Below, in pieces: positions 34,238 through 43,438 of a stretch of DNA of 64,000 bases. The first letter of the stretch is position 1; every line of letters starts with the position of its first letter. A model generated the notes under the pieces. That model worked only from the letters and a program-made list of their open reading frames with translations. It searched no databases and was not told where the DNA came from. The DNA is taken from contig NZ_VIWP01000006.1 of the NCBI RefSeq assembly GCF_007829835.1, positions 310,001-374,000 on the forward strand, written 5' to 3'. Source of the DNA: Neorhizobium alkalisoli. GTDB taxonomy: Bacteria > Pseudomonadota > Alphaproteobacteria > Rhizobiales > Rhizobiaceae. The position numbers and the translations under genes were made by a program.

Positions 34238-34261
34238 AAACGGGACCTCGTCGGGTCCCGT
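34235..34261 (-). terminator. Terminator after hbdA
   Basis: On the minus strand, arms ACGGGACC and GGTCCCGT (34254-34261 and 34240-34247) with a 6-nt loop are followed by a run of five T's (34235-34239 as A's on the plus strand). It ends the hbdA transcript and its T run touches the stop codon of the convergent TPR/ATP-grasp gene. Confidence 0.8.
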
Positions 34262-34297
34262 CCTCGATATCTGCAGGGATGTCTGACGGCGCTTCTA

Positions 34298-35179
<882 letters not shown>

Positions 35180-35230
35180 CTCCTCGCTCCCTTGGCGGTG
35201 CTCTTTGCAATTCCGCCGCGCGCTTTTCAC

Positions 35231-35262
35231 AAAAATGCCGGGCCGTTTGTCGCGGCCCGGCA
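35231..35262 (-). terminator. Terminator between etfA and hbdA
   Basis: A 10-bp perfect stem TGCCGGGCCG (35236-35245) with CGGCCCGGCA (35253-35262), loop of seven bases, followed on the minus strand by TTTTT (35231-35235). It lies 64 bp past the etfA stop and about 50 bp before the hbdA start, so hbdA either has its own promoter or depends on read-through. Confidence 0.85.
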
Positions 35263-35326
35263 GATTTTTATTCCGCCAACCTGCCTTTTGCCAGCACTTT
35301 TCGCACTTGCGGCAGGTTCAAATTCC

Positions 35327-36256
35327 TTACAGCGCCTTTTCGAGCTGCGGCAGGATATCGAAGAGATCTCCGACGAGGCCGTAATCGGCAACCTGGAAGA
35401 TCGGCGCTTCCTCGTCCTTGTTGATGGCGACGATGACCTTACTGTCCTTCATGCCGGCAAGATGCTGGATGGCGCCGGAAATGCCGACCGCGATATAGAG
35501 CTGCGGTGCGACGACCTTGCCGGTCTGGCCGACCTGCCAGTCGTTCGGGGCGTAACCGGCATCGACGGCCGCACGCGAGGCGCCGACGGCTGCCCCGAGC
35601 TTGTCGGCGACCGGCAGGATGACTTCCTGGAACTTTTCCGACGAACCGAGAGCGCGGCCACCCGAGATGATGATCTTGGCCGAGGTCAGTTCCGGACGTT
35701 CCGAGGTGGCGAGCGCGTCGGAGACGAAGCTCGATACGCCCGGATTTGCCGCAGCGGCAGCGCTTTCGACCGAAGCCGAACCGCCTTCACCGGCAGCGGC
35801 GAAGGATGCCGTGCGGACGGTGATCACCTTCTTGGCGTCGGTGGCCTGGACGGTCTGGATGGCATTGCCGGCATAGATCGGGCGCTTGAACGTATCGGCG
35901 GAAACCACTTCGATGATTTCCGAAACCTGCGCCACGTCGAGCAGAGCGGCCACGCGCGGCATAACGTTCTTCGCCGAAGCCGTGGCGGCTGCGATGATGA
36001 CGTCATAGGACGGGGCAAGAGAGACGATCAGCGCTGCGAGCGGCTCGGCAAGCGCGTTGGCGAGCGAGGCATCGTCTGCGAGCAGGACCTTGGAAACGCC
36101 GGACAGCTTTGCAGCTTCGTCGGCTGCAGCCTTGGCGCCGGCACCGGCGACCAGCACGTGGACGTCGCCACCGATCTGGGTGGCAGCGGTCAGAGCCTTG
36201 GCGGTCTGGTCGGAGACGTGCGTGCCGTCATGTTCTGCCAGAAGAAGAATGGTCAT
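35327..36256 (-). CDS. etfA: Electron transfer flavoprotein subunit alpha
   Basis: A 309-residue FAD-binding subunit of the electron transfer flavoprotein, which takes electrons from acyl-CoA and other dehydrogenases to ETF:quinone oxidoreductase. The C-terminal FAD domain contains IIISGGRALGSSEKF, GYAPNDWQVGQTGKVVAPQL, YIAVGISGAIQHLAGM and INKDEEAPIFQVADYGLVGD, the ETF-alpha signature. ATG 36256 (MTILLLAEHDG) is used; a TTG two codons earlier is ignored. It lies 26 bp after etfB. Confidence 0.96.
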   Translation of the reverse strand: MTILLLAEHDGTHVSDQTAKALTAATQIGGDVHVLVAGAGAKAAADEAAKLSGVSKVLLADDASLANALAEPLAALIVSLAPSYDVIIAAATASAKNVMPRVAALLDVAQVSEIIEVVSADTFKRPIYAGNAIQTVQATDAKKVITVRTASFAAAGEGGSASVESAAAAANPGVSSFVSDALATSERPELTSAKIIISGGRALGSSEKFQEVILPVADKLGAAVGASRAAVDAGYAPNDWQVGQTGKVVAPQLYIAVGISGAIQHLAGMKDSKVIVAINKDEEAPIFQVADYGLVGDLFDILPQLEKAL

Positions 36257-36282
36257 GGTCAAAAACTCCTAATCTTCCGGTC

Positions 36283-37029
36283 TCAGATGATGCCAGCGGT
36301 CTTCAGAGCGCCGACCAGTTCGTCAACGCTGCCGACCTTGATGCCTGCCTTGCGGCCACCCGGCTCCTCGGTCTTCAGAACCTTGAGGCGCGGTGCGGTA
36401 TCGACGCCGAAATCGGCCGGAGCCTTCTTGTCGAGCGGCTTCTTCTTCGCCTTCATGATGTTCGGCAGCGAAGCATAGCGCGGCTCGTTCAAGCGCAGGT
36501 CGGTGGTGACGACGGCCGGAAGCTTGACCTCGACAGTCTGCGAGCCGCCATCGACTTCGCGGGTCACCTTGGCGGAACCATCGGCGAGTTCGATCTTGGA
36601 AGCGAAGGTTGCCTGGCCGGCGCCCATCAGAGCTGCCAGCATCTGGCCGGTCTGGTTCGAGTCGTCGTCGATTGCCTGCTTGCCGACGATGATCAGGCCC
36701 GGCTGTTCGGCGTCAACGACGCCCTTCAGGATCTTTGCGACGGCGAGCGGTTCGACGGCATCTTCCGTCTCGACCAGGATCGCCCGGTCGGCGCCCATGG
36801 CAAGCGCGGTGCGCAGCGTTTCCTCGGCCTTGGCCGGGCCGATCGAGACGACCACGACTTCCTCGGCCTTGCCCGCTTCCTTCAGACGAAGAGCCTCTTC
36901 GACCGAGATTTCGTCGAACGGGTTCATCGACATCTTGACGTTCGCAAGCTCGACACCGCTGCCATCCGGCTTTACCCGGATCTTGACGTTATAATCGACC
37001 ACGCGCTTAACAGGCACCAGGATCTTCAT
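36283..37029 (-). CDS. etfB: Electron transfer flavoprotein subunit beta
   Basis: A 248-residue AMP-binding subunit of the electron transfer flavoprotein. The N-terminus MKILVPVKRVVDYNVKIRVK, the GxxxxxxxxxxxAL region with TALAMGADRAILVET and the recognition loop RYASLPNIMKAKKKPLDKKA are all typical. A GGAAGGA ribosome site precedes the ATG. First gene of etfB-etfA; a 13-bp palindrome TCCGCATTGCGGA sits 115 bp upstream (37144-37156) and could be an operator, but nothing else supports that. Confidence 0.96.
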   Translation of the reverse strand: MKILVPVKRVVDYNVKIRVKPDGSGVELANVKMSMNPFDEISVEEALRLKEAGKAEEVVVVSIGPAKAEETLRTALAMGADRAILVETEDAVEPLAVAKILKGVVDAEQPGLIIVGKQAIDDDSNQTGQMLAALMGAGQATFASKIELADGSAKVTREVDGGSQTVEVKLPAVVTTDLRLNEPRYASLPNIMKAKKKPLDKKAPADFGVDTAPRLKVLKTEEPGGRKAGIKVGSVDELVGALKTAGII

Positions 37030-37168
37030 GGGGTCCTTCCTTGACTATCTCCGGCCGCAGATTGCGACATCCGCAGCCTATCCATTTGTCAGTGGGCGAC
37101 ATGGATACGCATTTTTGCCCCGAATACAACGTGGATTTGACCTTCCGCATTGCGGATTTCTCATAGTT

Positions 37169-37915
37169 CTATTCGCGCAGAGGTGCTGCCTGTGGCGTCG
37201 CGGTTTTATGCCGCACGGCTTTGGGCGTGACGATTTCCCGATCGAACAGCGGCACGCCTGGGCGGCGCATGACAAGCACCAGCAGCGCACCAGTCAAAAT
37301 GCCGCCGACATGGGCGCCCCAGGAGACCATGCCGCCGAAATCAAGCCAGAGCATGACGAATTGCTGGATGATCCAGAGCGTCAGCGGAATGAAGGCAGGC
37401 AGCGGTAGCGGAATGCGGAAAAGAACCAGCACCCACACCCTGACACGCGGATGCAGAAGGAAATAGGCGGCAACGACGCCTGACACCGCACCGGATGCGC
37501 CGAGCAATGGCCCTTCCGCCGAAGGGCCGATCAGGCCATGGACCAAGGCGCCGGCGGCTGCACAAAGCAGATAGAATATCAGGAAGCGCATATGCCCCAG
37601 CGCATCCTCGACATTGTCGCCGAATACCCAGAGGAAGATCATGTTCGAGGCGAGATGCCAGAAATCGACATGCAGGAAGGCATAGGTGATGAAGGTCGCA
37701 TCCGTCGGCACGACGATCAATGACGGATCCAGTACGGCATAATGAAATATCACGGCCGGTATGAAGCCGAGGCCGAGTGAGGCGATTTCTGCCGTTTCCG
37801 GTTCTGCGAGTGTCGTGAAAGCCCAGGCGAGCACATTGGCGGCGATCAGGCCGATCGTCACATATTGAGCGCGGATATGCTTGAGCTCGACGGCGTCGTG
37901 CAGCGGGATGAACAT
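37169..37915 (-). CDS. Rhomboid family intramembrane serine protease
   Basis: A 248-residue membrane protein with six predicted helices. The catalytic Ser141 is in GASGAVSG (139-146) and the His202 in WGAHVGGILTGA; the helix-2 residues HVDFWHLASNMIFL (82-95) supply the conserved His and Asn of the oxyanion hole. It should cleave transmembrane substrates within the inner membrane; substrates unknown. ATG 37915 (MFIPLHDAVELKHIR) is the usual start; the frame upstream overlaps the adenosyltransferase gene. It lies 25 bp downstream of that gene on the same strand and 139 bp before etfB. Confidence 0.9.
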   Translation of the reverse strand: MFIPLHDAVELKHIRAQYVTIGLIAANVLAWAFTTLAEPETAEIASLGLGFIPAVIFHYAVLDPSLIVVPTDATFITYAFLHVDFWHLASNMIFLWVFGDNVEDALGHMRFLIFYLLCAAAGALVHGLIGPSAEGPLLGASGAVSGVVAAYFLLHPRVRVWVLVLFRIPLPLPAFIPLTLWIIQQFVMLWLDFGGMVSWGAHVGGILTGALLVLVMRRPGVPLFDREIVTPKAVRHKTATPQAAPLRE

Positions 37916-37940
37916 GGCCTCTCTTCCTCCCGCTCCGGTT

Positions 37941-38513
37941 CTACCGGTTCTTGCCCGGCACCCACAAGATATCGGCCCTGCCGCCGTCATTGGCATGGCG
38001 GGCTGCAACGAACAGGAAATCCGAGAGCCGGTTCACATATTTCAGCGCCGCCGCGCTGACCGTTTCCTGTCGCGACAAGGCCACCATCAGCCGTTCGGCA
38101 CGGCGCGATACCGTCCTTGCCAGATGCAGATAGGCGGCCGCCGGCGATCCGCCCGGAAGGACGAAAGATTTCAGCGGTTCGAGTTCGGCATTGAGCATGT
38201 CGATCTCTGCCTCAAGCCTGTCCGTCTGCGCTTCGACAATGCGCAACGGCTCGTATTCCAGTGGCTTGCCGTCATCGGGGGTAGCCAAGTCTGCGCCGAG
38301 ATCGAAAAGGTCGTTCTGGATGCGCATCAGCATTGCGTCGAGATCCGCCATCCCTGCCGTATGCAGGCGGACAAGGCCGATCGTCGAATTCGTCTCGTCG
38401 ATCGTGCCATAGGCTTCGACACGCAGGTCATGCTTGTCCCGTCGGGGGCCCGAGACCAGTGCGGTCGTGCCGTTGTCGCCGGTGCGAGTGTAGATCTTGT
38501 TGAGTTTTACCAT
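37941..38513 (-). CDS. pduO: Cob(I)yrinic acid a,c-diamide adenosyltransferase, PduO type
   Basis: A 190-residue trimeric adenosyltransferase that attaches the 5'-deoxyadenosyl group to cob(I)alamin or its corrinoid precursors, making coenzyme B12. The PduO signature is complete: KIYTRTGDNGTTAL at 5-18, VEAYGTIDETNSTIGLVR, LFDLGADLATP and the C-terminal RAERLMVALSR with KYVNRLSDFLFVAARHAN. It is 12 bp downstream of the HIG1 gene and 25 bp upstream of the rhomboid gene. It complements the cobS/cobT genes elsewhere in the window. Confidence 0.94.
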   Translation of the reverse strand: MVKLNKIYTRTGDNGTTALVSGPRRDKHDLRVEAYGTIDETNSTIGLVRLHTAGMADLDAMLMRIQNDLFDLGADLATPDDGKPLEYEPLRIVEAQTDRLEAEIDMLNAELEPLKSFVLPGGSPAAAYLHLARTVSRRAERLMVALSRQETVSAAALKYVNRLSDFLFVAARHANDGGRADILWVPGKNR

Positions 38514-38525
38514 GTCATCTTCATT

Positions 38526-38729
38526 TCAGCTGGGGCGACCGCCGCCGGTCAGCCAGAGCGTGATCATGATGAGGGCGATCGCCACGGCCTGCAAGAGGAC
38601 GCGCATCTGCATCAGCTTGTTGGAGCGATTGGCATCCTGGCCTTTGACCATGTTGAAAAGCCCGCGGATCAGCACAAGCACGACGAGCCCCATGACGATC
38701 AGGGCAAGGACGGTGGTAAAGCTCGACAT
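38526..38729 (-). CDS. HIG1 domain twin-transmembrane protein
   Basis: A 67-residue protein with two transmembrane helices (about 6-25 and 44-62) joined by MVKGQDANRSNKLMQMRV, the HIG1-domain loop motif. Alphaproteobacterial HIG1 proteins are related to mitochondrial Rcf1/HIGD1 factors that associate with cytochrome oxidase supercomplexes. It is closely spaced (12 bp) before the adenosyltransferase gene. Short but well supported by its two helices and position. Confidence 0.85.
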   Translation of the reverse strand: MSSFTTVLALIVMGLVVLVLIRGLFNMVKGQDANRSNKLMQMRVLLQAVAIALIMITLWLTGGGRPS

Positions 38730-38798
38730 TGGTTATCTCCTCCCATGCAATGCCATGTTTCCTGACCGGTGCACCTCCCCCAGTCAGCCGACTTTCAG

Positions 38799-39632
38799 TC
38801 AGTCGATTTTCCGCATCAGCTTATAAAACAGCTCCGCGGGCAATATCCTTTTCAGGAACGCCCCCTGTTTGGCGGGCTTCGTCACCAGATAATGCGGTTT
38901 CGGTTTTGGCGAGGTCAGGGCATGGATGAGAACGGCATGGACGGCTTCCGGGCCGAGCTTGTGGCGGCTGATCGGGCCGCGGCCATCGAGCCGCTTCAGC
39001 TGCCGTTTGTATTGCTGGGCATGGACCGAACCTTCGAGATCGACATTCTCGTTGATCTTGGCCAATGCGTTGGCAGTGAATTTCGTTTCAATCGGGCCCG
39101 GTTCGATGAGGCTGACCCCTATGCCGCTGCCCAGCAATTCCATGCGCATCGTTACCGTCAGGCCCTCGAGTGCGTATTTCGAGGCGGTATAGGCGCCGCG
39201 ATACCGATAGGGTAGGAGACCGAGAATGGACGAGCAATTGACGATGCGGCCATGGCCCTGAGCGCGCATGACCGGGATGATCTGCCGCGTCAGTTCATGC
39301 CAGCCGAACAGATTGGTTTCGAACTGCACGCGCAACACGTCCGTCGTCAGATCCTCGATCGCGCCCGGCTGGCCATAGGCGCCGTTGTTGAACAGCGCGT
39401 CGAGACGCCCACCGGTTCGCTCCAGCACGGTTTTCACCAGTGCGGAGATCGTCTCGGGCTTCGTATAATCCATCAGGATCGCCTCGATCCCGTCGGCCTC
39501 CAGAGGGACAAGGTCAGATTGCCTGCGGACGGTCGCGAAGACGCGCCAGCCTTCGGCCTTCAGGGCTCTGGCGCAATAGGCGCCGATCCCGGAGGAACAG
39601 CCCGTGACGATAATCGTTTTCCTGTCAGTCAT
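38799..39632 (-). CDS. Short-chain dehydrogenase/reductase family protein
   Basis: A 277-residue classical SDR oxidoreductase. The nucleotide-binding TGCSSGIG is near residue 10, the NNGAYGQPG motif follows, and the catalytic Ser-Tyr-Lys are in NCSSILGLLPY and GAYTASKYALEG (Y-x3-K). After the core comes EPGPIETKFTANALAKINEN and a basic C-terminus ending FYKLMRKID. The frame is open upstream but ATG 39632 (MTDRKTIIVTGCSS) is the natural start. Substrate unknown. Divergent from yihY; 69 bp upstream of the HIG1 gene. Confidence 0.9.
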   Translation of the reverse strand: MTDRKTIIVTGCSSGIGAYCARALKAEGWRVFATVRRQSDLVPLEADGIEAILMDYTKPETISALVKTVLERTGGRLDALFNNGAYGQPGAIEDLTTDVLRVQFETNLFGWHELTRQIIPVMRAQGHGRIVNCSSILGLLPYRYRGAYTASKYALEGLTVTMRMELLGSGIGVSLIEPGPIETKFTANALAKINENVDLEGSVHAQQYKRQLKRLDGRGPISRHKLGPEAVHAVLIHALTSPKPKPHYLVTKPAKQGAFLKRILPAELFYKLMRKID

Positions 39633-39702
39633 CCGCTCATTCCCTGTACAAGTCGTCACGTTCCTCCCATATTTTGCCGCAGGCCTCAACGGAGTTGCAT
39701 AG

Positions 39703-40689
39703 TTGGAAGAAGACCGTCCCGTCCGCTGGCATAGACTGGCCTTCAAGGTTCTGTGGGATGCTTACTGGCATTTTTCCGAGGACGACGGCTGGGCAATGGC
39801 GAGCCATGTGGCGCTTTCCGGCCTTCTGGCGCTTTTCCCGTTCCTGATTTTCGGCACGGCGCTCGCCGGCTTTCTCGGGGCGGGCGGATTTTCGGCGACT
39901 GCGGTGCATCTTCTTTTCGATACCTGGCCGGCCGATATTTCCGAGCCGATCGCCTCTGAAATCCAACGGGTGCTGGAAATTCCCCGCGGCGGTCTGCTCA
40001 CCGTTTCGGTTCTCGCTGCCGCCTATTTCGCCTCCAACGGCGTCGAGGCGCTGCGCATTTCGCTCAACCGCGCCTATCGCATGACCGAAACTCGGCCCTG
40101 GTATGTGACGCGTCTTGCCAGCCTCGGTTATGTCATCATCGCGGTCATCATCTTTGCCGTGATCAGCATCCTGCTTCTCGCCGTGCCGGTCGCGGCACGA
40201 TTTGCCGAGACGCGGTTTCCCTGGCTGCTCGGCGATCTCAATGCCGCCGCCAACTGGGGCCTTGTTGGCACCGGCCTGCTTCTTCTGATCGGGCTGCTTG
40301 CCTCGCACAAATGGCTGCCGGCCGGGCGACGCCGGCTGATCGATATCCTGCCGGGCGTGTTTTTGACGATCGTCGTCTGGACGCTGTTCGGATTCGGTTT
40401 CGCGGCCTATCTCTCGACCTTCGCCAATTACACCGCGACCTATGCCGGTCTTGCGTCGATCATGATCGTGCTGGTGTTTCTGTATATGGTCGGGGTGATC
40501 TTCATGCTCGGTGCCGAGTTCAATGCGGCGCTGATGAAATACAAGATCTATTCCGTGTTTTCCCGCCTGCGCCGGCAAAACCGCATGGCCGCCGCCAATC
40601 CGCCATCGGCGGAAGTCTCAAAGTCCGACAAGTCGGCGGAGGTCATCCGGCAAAAGCCCCTGGTCGCGCAGGCTCGCGATCCCCGTTGA
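39703..40689 (+). CDS. yihY: YihY/BrkB family membrane protein
   Basis: A 328-residue membrane protein with six predicted helices, matching YihY/UPF0761 (formerly 'ribonuclease BN', a misnomer). Typical parts: LWDAYWHFSEDDGWAMASHV, ALSGLLALFPFLIFGTALAG, YFASNGVEALRISLNRAY, and the C-terminal YMVGVIFMLGAEFNAALM. Transport or envelope role unknown. The start is TTG 39703 with GGAG eight bases upstream; no ATG is available. The last 72 bp overlap the 3' end of gluQ on the other strand, so the hydrophilic tail (AANPPSAEVSKSDKSAEVIR) is under double constraint. Confidence 0.88.
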   Translation: MEEDRPVRWHRLAFKVLWDAYWHFSEDDGWAMASHVALSGLLALFPFLIFGTALAGFLGAGGFSATAVHLLFDTWPADISEPIASEIQRVLEIPRGGLLTVSVLAAAYFASNGVEALRISLNRAYRMTETRPWYVTRLASLGYVIIAVIIFAVISILLLAVPVAARFAETRFPWLLGDLNAAANWGLVGTGLLLLIGLLASHKWLPAGRRRLIDILPGVFLTIVVWTLFGFGFAAYLSTFANYTATYAGLASIMIVLVFLYMVGVIFMLGAEFNAALMKYKIYSVFSRLRRQNRMAAANPPSAEVSKSDKSAEVIRQKPLVAQARDPR

Positions 40690-41496
40690 GCCTTCGCTCT
40701 TGGAGAGTTTTTGCCCTGCCTCGTCGCGGATCAGGCGGTGATGGTGGTAGACGGGTTCCGGCAGGCCGAGCAGTTCCTGCAGAAGGCGATGCACGGCGGT
40801 TGCCGAATAGAGGTCCAGCCCGCGCACGATATGCGTCACGCCCTGCGCCGCATCATCGATGGTGACGGACAGATGGTAGCTCGATGGTGCATCTGAGCGG
40901 GACAGGATGACATCGCCCCAGGCAGCCGGATCGGCGGCGATGGGACCCTTTTTGCCATCGCCGGTCTCCTGCCATGACAGCGGCCTGTCTATGATTTTTA
41001 GCGCTTCCGACATGTTCAGCCGATAGGCATGGCGAAGACCGCTATCGATCAAATCGTGGCGCTCGGTTTCGCTTCGGTGCCGATCATCCTTGGGATAGAG
41101 TGGCGAGCCATCGGGATCACGCGGCCATGCCCTACCGTCGGCCTCAAAGGTGGCCACTCTCGCCTTCACCTCGCCACGGGTCATGAAGGCAGGATAGACG
41201 AGGCCCATTTCGGTGAGGCGGGTGAGTGCTGCCGCATAGGTGTCGAGATGCTCGGACTGTCGCCGGACCGGACTTTCCCACGACAGTCCTAGCCAGCCGA
41301 GATCCCGAAAAATCGCCGCCTCGAATTCCGGCGTGCAGCGGTTAGCGTCGATATCCTCGATCCGCAGCAGAAACCGGCCACCCGCCGCCTTCGCCATGTC
41401 GTGGTTTAAAAGGGCGGACAGCGCATGGCCGAGATGCAGGAGACCGTTCGGGCTCGGCGCAAAACGAAAGACGGGGCGATCGGATCGGGTGGACAT
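40618..41496 (-). CDS. gluQ: Glutamyl-queuosine tRNA(Asp) synthetase
   Basis: A 292-residue paralogue of glutamyl-tRNA synthetase that lacks the anticodon-binding domain and attaches Glu to queuosine in tRNA-Asp. The class I motifs are FAPSPNGLLHLGHA (HLGH at 21-24) and KLSKSEGS near the C-terminus; FLLRIEDIDANRC and GLDLYSATAVHRLLQELL are also conserved. The usual Cys-rich zinc site is mostly lost (YPAFMTRGEV), as in many alphaproteobacteria. Its 3' end overlaps yihY by 72 bp. It links with the queuosine-precursor transporter at 11954-12592 functionally but not by position. Confidence 0.92.
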   Translation of the reverse strand: MSTRSDRPVFRFAPSPNGLLHLGHALSALLNHDMAKAAGGRFLLRIEDIDANRCTPEFEAAIFRDLGWLGLSWESPVRRQSEHLDTYAAALTRLTEMGLVYPAFMTRGEVKARVATFEADGRAWPRDPDGSPLYPKDDRHRSETERHDLIDSGLRHAYRLNMSEALKIIDRPLSWQETGDGKKGPIAADPAAWGDVILSRSDAPSSYHLSVTIDDAAQGVTHIVRGLDLYSATAVHRLLQELLGLPEPVYHHHRLIRDEAGQKLSKSEGSTGIASLRDQGLLPDDLRRLVGL

Positions 41497-41589
41497 GGCG
41501 TCACTTGCTTGTATCCGGATCCTCGGGTCAAGTATCGGCCCGACGATTCACCATGGGCATGCGGCGCGTTCAGCGGCAGATACGGGCAG

Positions 41590-42231
41590 ATGAGCATTAT
41601 TCGCAACGACGAAGATATCCAGGCGGCGCTTCAGGAGCTGGTACGGCTCGATCCGCGTCTCGCCGCGATCGTCGAGGTTGCCGGGCCGGTGCCGCTGCGT
41701 CTGGCCGACCCCGGTTTTGCCGGCCTTGCCTCGATCATCGTCTCGCAGATGGTGTCTCGGGCAAGCGCCGATGCGATCTGGCGGCGGATCGTTGCGAGTG
41801 GGCCAGTTACCGCCGAAACCTATGCGGCGCTTGAGCCGGAGGTGATCGCCACGTTCGGCCTGTCGCGTGCCAAGGCGAAGACGCTCGGCCATCTTGCTGC
41901 CACGATTTCCGATGGGCAGTTCGATCTTGAAGGCCTTGGCGAACGGGATGCTGTCGAGGCCGTGCGGCTGCTGACCGGGCTTCCCGGTATCGGGCCGTGG
42001 ACGGCGGAAGTCTATCTGATGTTCTGCGGTGGCCATGCGGATATGTTTCCGGTCGGCGATGTGGCGCTGCAGGCGGCCGTTGCCGATGCATTTGCCCTGC
42101 CGTCGCGCCCGCAAGGCAAGATTCTGGCGGAAATGGCCGCCCTCTGGAGCCCCTGGCGGTCGGTCGCGGCCCGGCTTTTCTGGGCCTATTATGCCGTGCG
42201 TATGCGCCGCAATGTCACGCCATTGGTGTGA
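41590..42231 (+). CDS. DNA-3-methyladenine glycosylase (AlkA-like)
   Basis: A 213-residue helix-hairpin-helix DNA glycosylase that removes alkylated bases. The HhH-GPD motif is LTGLPGIGPWTAEVYLMFCG with the catalytic Asp in MFPVGDVALQ; the N-terminal helices start MSIIRNDEDIQAALQELV. The start ATG 41590 (GCAGATGAGC) is preferred to an in-frame ATG at 41425, which lies inside the divergent gluQ gene. Shorter than E. coli AlkA, lacking the N-terminal beta domain, like many single-domain relatives. Confidence 0.9.
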   Translation: MSIIRNDEDIQAALQELVRLDPRLAAIVEVAGPVPLRLADPGFAGLASIIVSQMVSRASADAIWRRIVASGPVTAETYAALEPEVIATFGLSRAKAKTLGHLAATISDGQFDLEGLGERDAVEAVRLLTGLPGIGPWTAEVYLMFCGGHADMFPVGDVALQAAVADAFALPSRPQGKILAEMAALWSPWRSVAARLFWAYYAVRMRRNVTPLV

Positions 42232-42332
42232 CTCCACATCTCATTATCCCACTGCATTTATTGGGCTTCACAATCCTGTAACAACGGACCTAATATAGAG
42301 GAGATAGATGCCGAATCGGGTAGGAGCGTCAC

Positions 42333-42890
42333 TTGACGATTGCAGTCTCCCCGCAGGCCTTGCCGGCGCTCGTCCTGAACGCTGACTACCGGCCGCTGAG
42401 TTACTATCCCTTGTCGTTATGGTCCTGGCAGGACGCGATCAAGGCGGTCTTTCTTGACCGTGTGAACATCATCGCCGAATACGAACATTCGGTCTGCTCT
42501 CCCAGCTTCACGATGAAACTGCCGAGCGTCGTCAGCCTCAAGACCTATGTCCAGCCGACCCGCAACCCGGCCTTTACCCGCTTCAACGTGTTCCTGCGCG
42601 ACAAGTTCGAGTGCCAGTATTGCGGCGATCACGATGATCTGACCTTCGATCACGTCATCCCGCGCGCCCATGGCGGCGAGACGACCTGGGAAAACGTCGT
42701 GGCCGCCTGCTCACCCTGCAATCTGCGCAAGGGCAGCAAGCTGCCGCATCAGGCCGGCATGCATCCGCATCAGAAGCCTTATCAGCCGACCGTGCAGGAT
42801 CTGCACAACAATGGCCGGCTGTTTCCGCCCAACTATCTGCATGAAAGCTGGATGGACTATCTCTACTGGGATACGGAACTGCAGCCCTGA
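42333..42890 (+). CDS. HNH endonuclease family protein
   Basis: A 185-residue protein with an HNH nuclease domain at about 90-135: Cys94 and Cys97 (CQYC) and Cys126 and Cys129 (CSPC) bind zinc, and FDHVIPRAHGG supplies the catalytic DH at 106-107, with Asn121 in WENVVAACSPCN. The N-terminal part (ALVLNADYRPLSYYPLSLW) is characteristic of a family widespread in bacteria. No restriction, toxin or phage genes are adjacent, so it appears to be a chromosomal housekeeping nuclease of unknown role. TTG 42333 is the start, with TAGGAG six bases upstream. Confidence 0.88.
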   Translation: MTIAVSPQALPALVLNADYRPLSYYPLSLWSWQDAIKAVFLDRVNIIAEYEHSVCSPSFTMKLPSVVSLKTYVQPTRNPAFTRFNVFLRDKFECQYCGDHDDLTFDHVIPRAHGGETTWENVVAACSPCNLRKGSKLPHQAGMHPHQKPYQPTVQDLHNNGRLFPPNYLHESWMDYLYWDTELQP

Positions 42891-42909
42891 TCGGCTTGCT
42901 TCAGGTTTC

Positions 42910-42936
42910 AAAGGCCGCGTTAAGCGGCCTTTTTTG
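42910..42936 (+). terminator. Terminator after the HNH gene, overlapping the dsbB stop
   Basis: A 9-bp stem AAAGGCCGC (42910-42918) with GCGGCCTTT (42924-42932), 5-nt loop, followed by TTTT to 42935. The dsbB stop codon (42920-42922, minus strand) sits inside the loop, so the structure can also end dsbB transcription. Confidence 0.85.
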
Positions 42937-43438
42937 CACCCACGAAAGCGATGGCCGCAAGCACGACGCTGGCAACGACATTCCAGCCGGCGAGCGACAG
43001 GCCGAGAATGCGGAGAGCCGCCTGGTCACATTGCGGGCCATGGACGGCGTTGAGTGAAGAGAGAAGATCGCCGGCATTAGTCGCGCCGGAGCCGCCCGCG
43101 CTGGTGCAGCTGGAAGGACCGGCCCAGAAACCCCATTCGACGCCGGAGTGATAAATGCCGATGCCGGCACCGATCAGCATCATGATGCCGAGGATAACAA
43201 GGATCATGCGTGTCACCCACGGCGGAAGGCTCATGACGGCAGCGCCGATGCCGAGAATGCCGATCGGCACGCCGTAATAATAGGGATCGCGCTCGATCAG
43301 GCAGAGATGACAGGGCATGTAGCCGCCGAGATATTCGAAGGCCAGCGCGCTGCCGACCGTTGCCGCCATGCCCAATGTCACGACAGCCGAATAGACGAGG
43401 CCGTTCTTGGTGCGGGGAATGCTGTCCGTCAGCGCCAT
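42920..43438 (-). CDS. dsbB: Disulfide bond formation protein B
   Basis: A 172-residue inner-membrane quinone reductase that reoxidises DsbA. Four helices are predicted; the first periplasmic Cys pair is Cys43-x-x-Cys46 (MPCHLCLIERDPYYYG) and the second Cys111 and Cys137 (SSCTSAGG and GPQCDQAA). The first loop motif PCHLCLIER is the family hallmark of proteobacterial DsbB. A palindromic repeat lies directly upstream (43455-43495). Its partner DsbA is not in the window. Confidence 0.92.
   Translation of the reverse strand: MALTDSIPRTKNGLVYSAVVTLGMAATVGSALAFEYLGGYMPCHLCLIERDPYYYGVPIGILGIGAAVMSLPPWVTRMILVILGIMMLIGAGIGIYHSGVEWGFWAGPSSCTSAGGSGATNAGDLLSSLNAVHGPQCDQAALRILGLSLAGWNVVASVVLAAIAFVGAKKAA

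Noticed and set aside
42308..42335. ATG at 42308 as the start of the HNH gene
   Set aside because: It is in a different frame from the HNH coding sequence; the in-frame TTG at 42333 with TAGGAG upstream fits.
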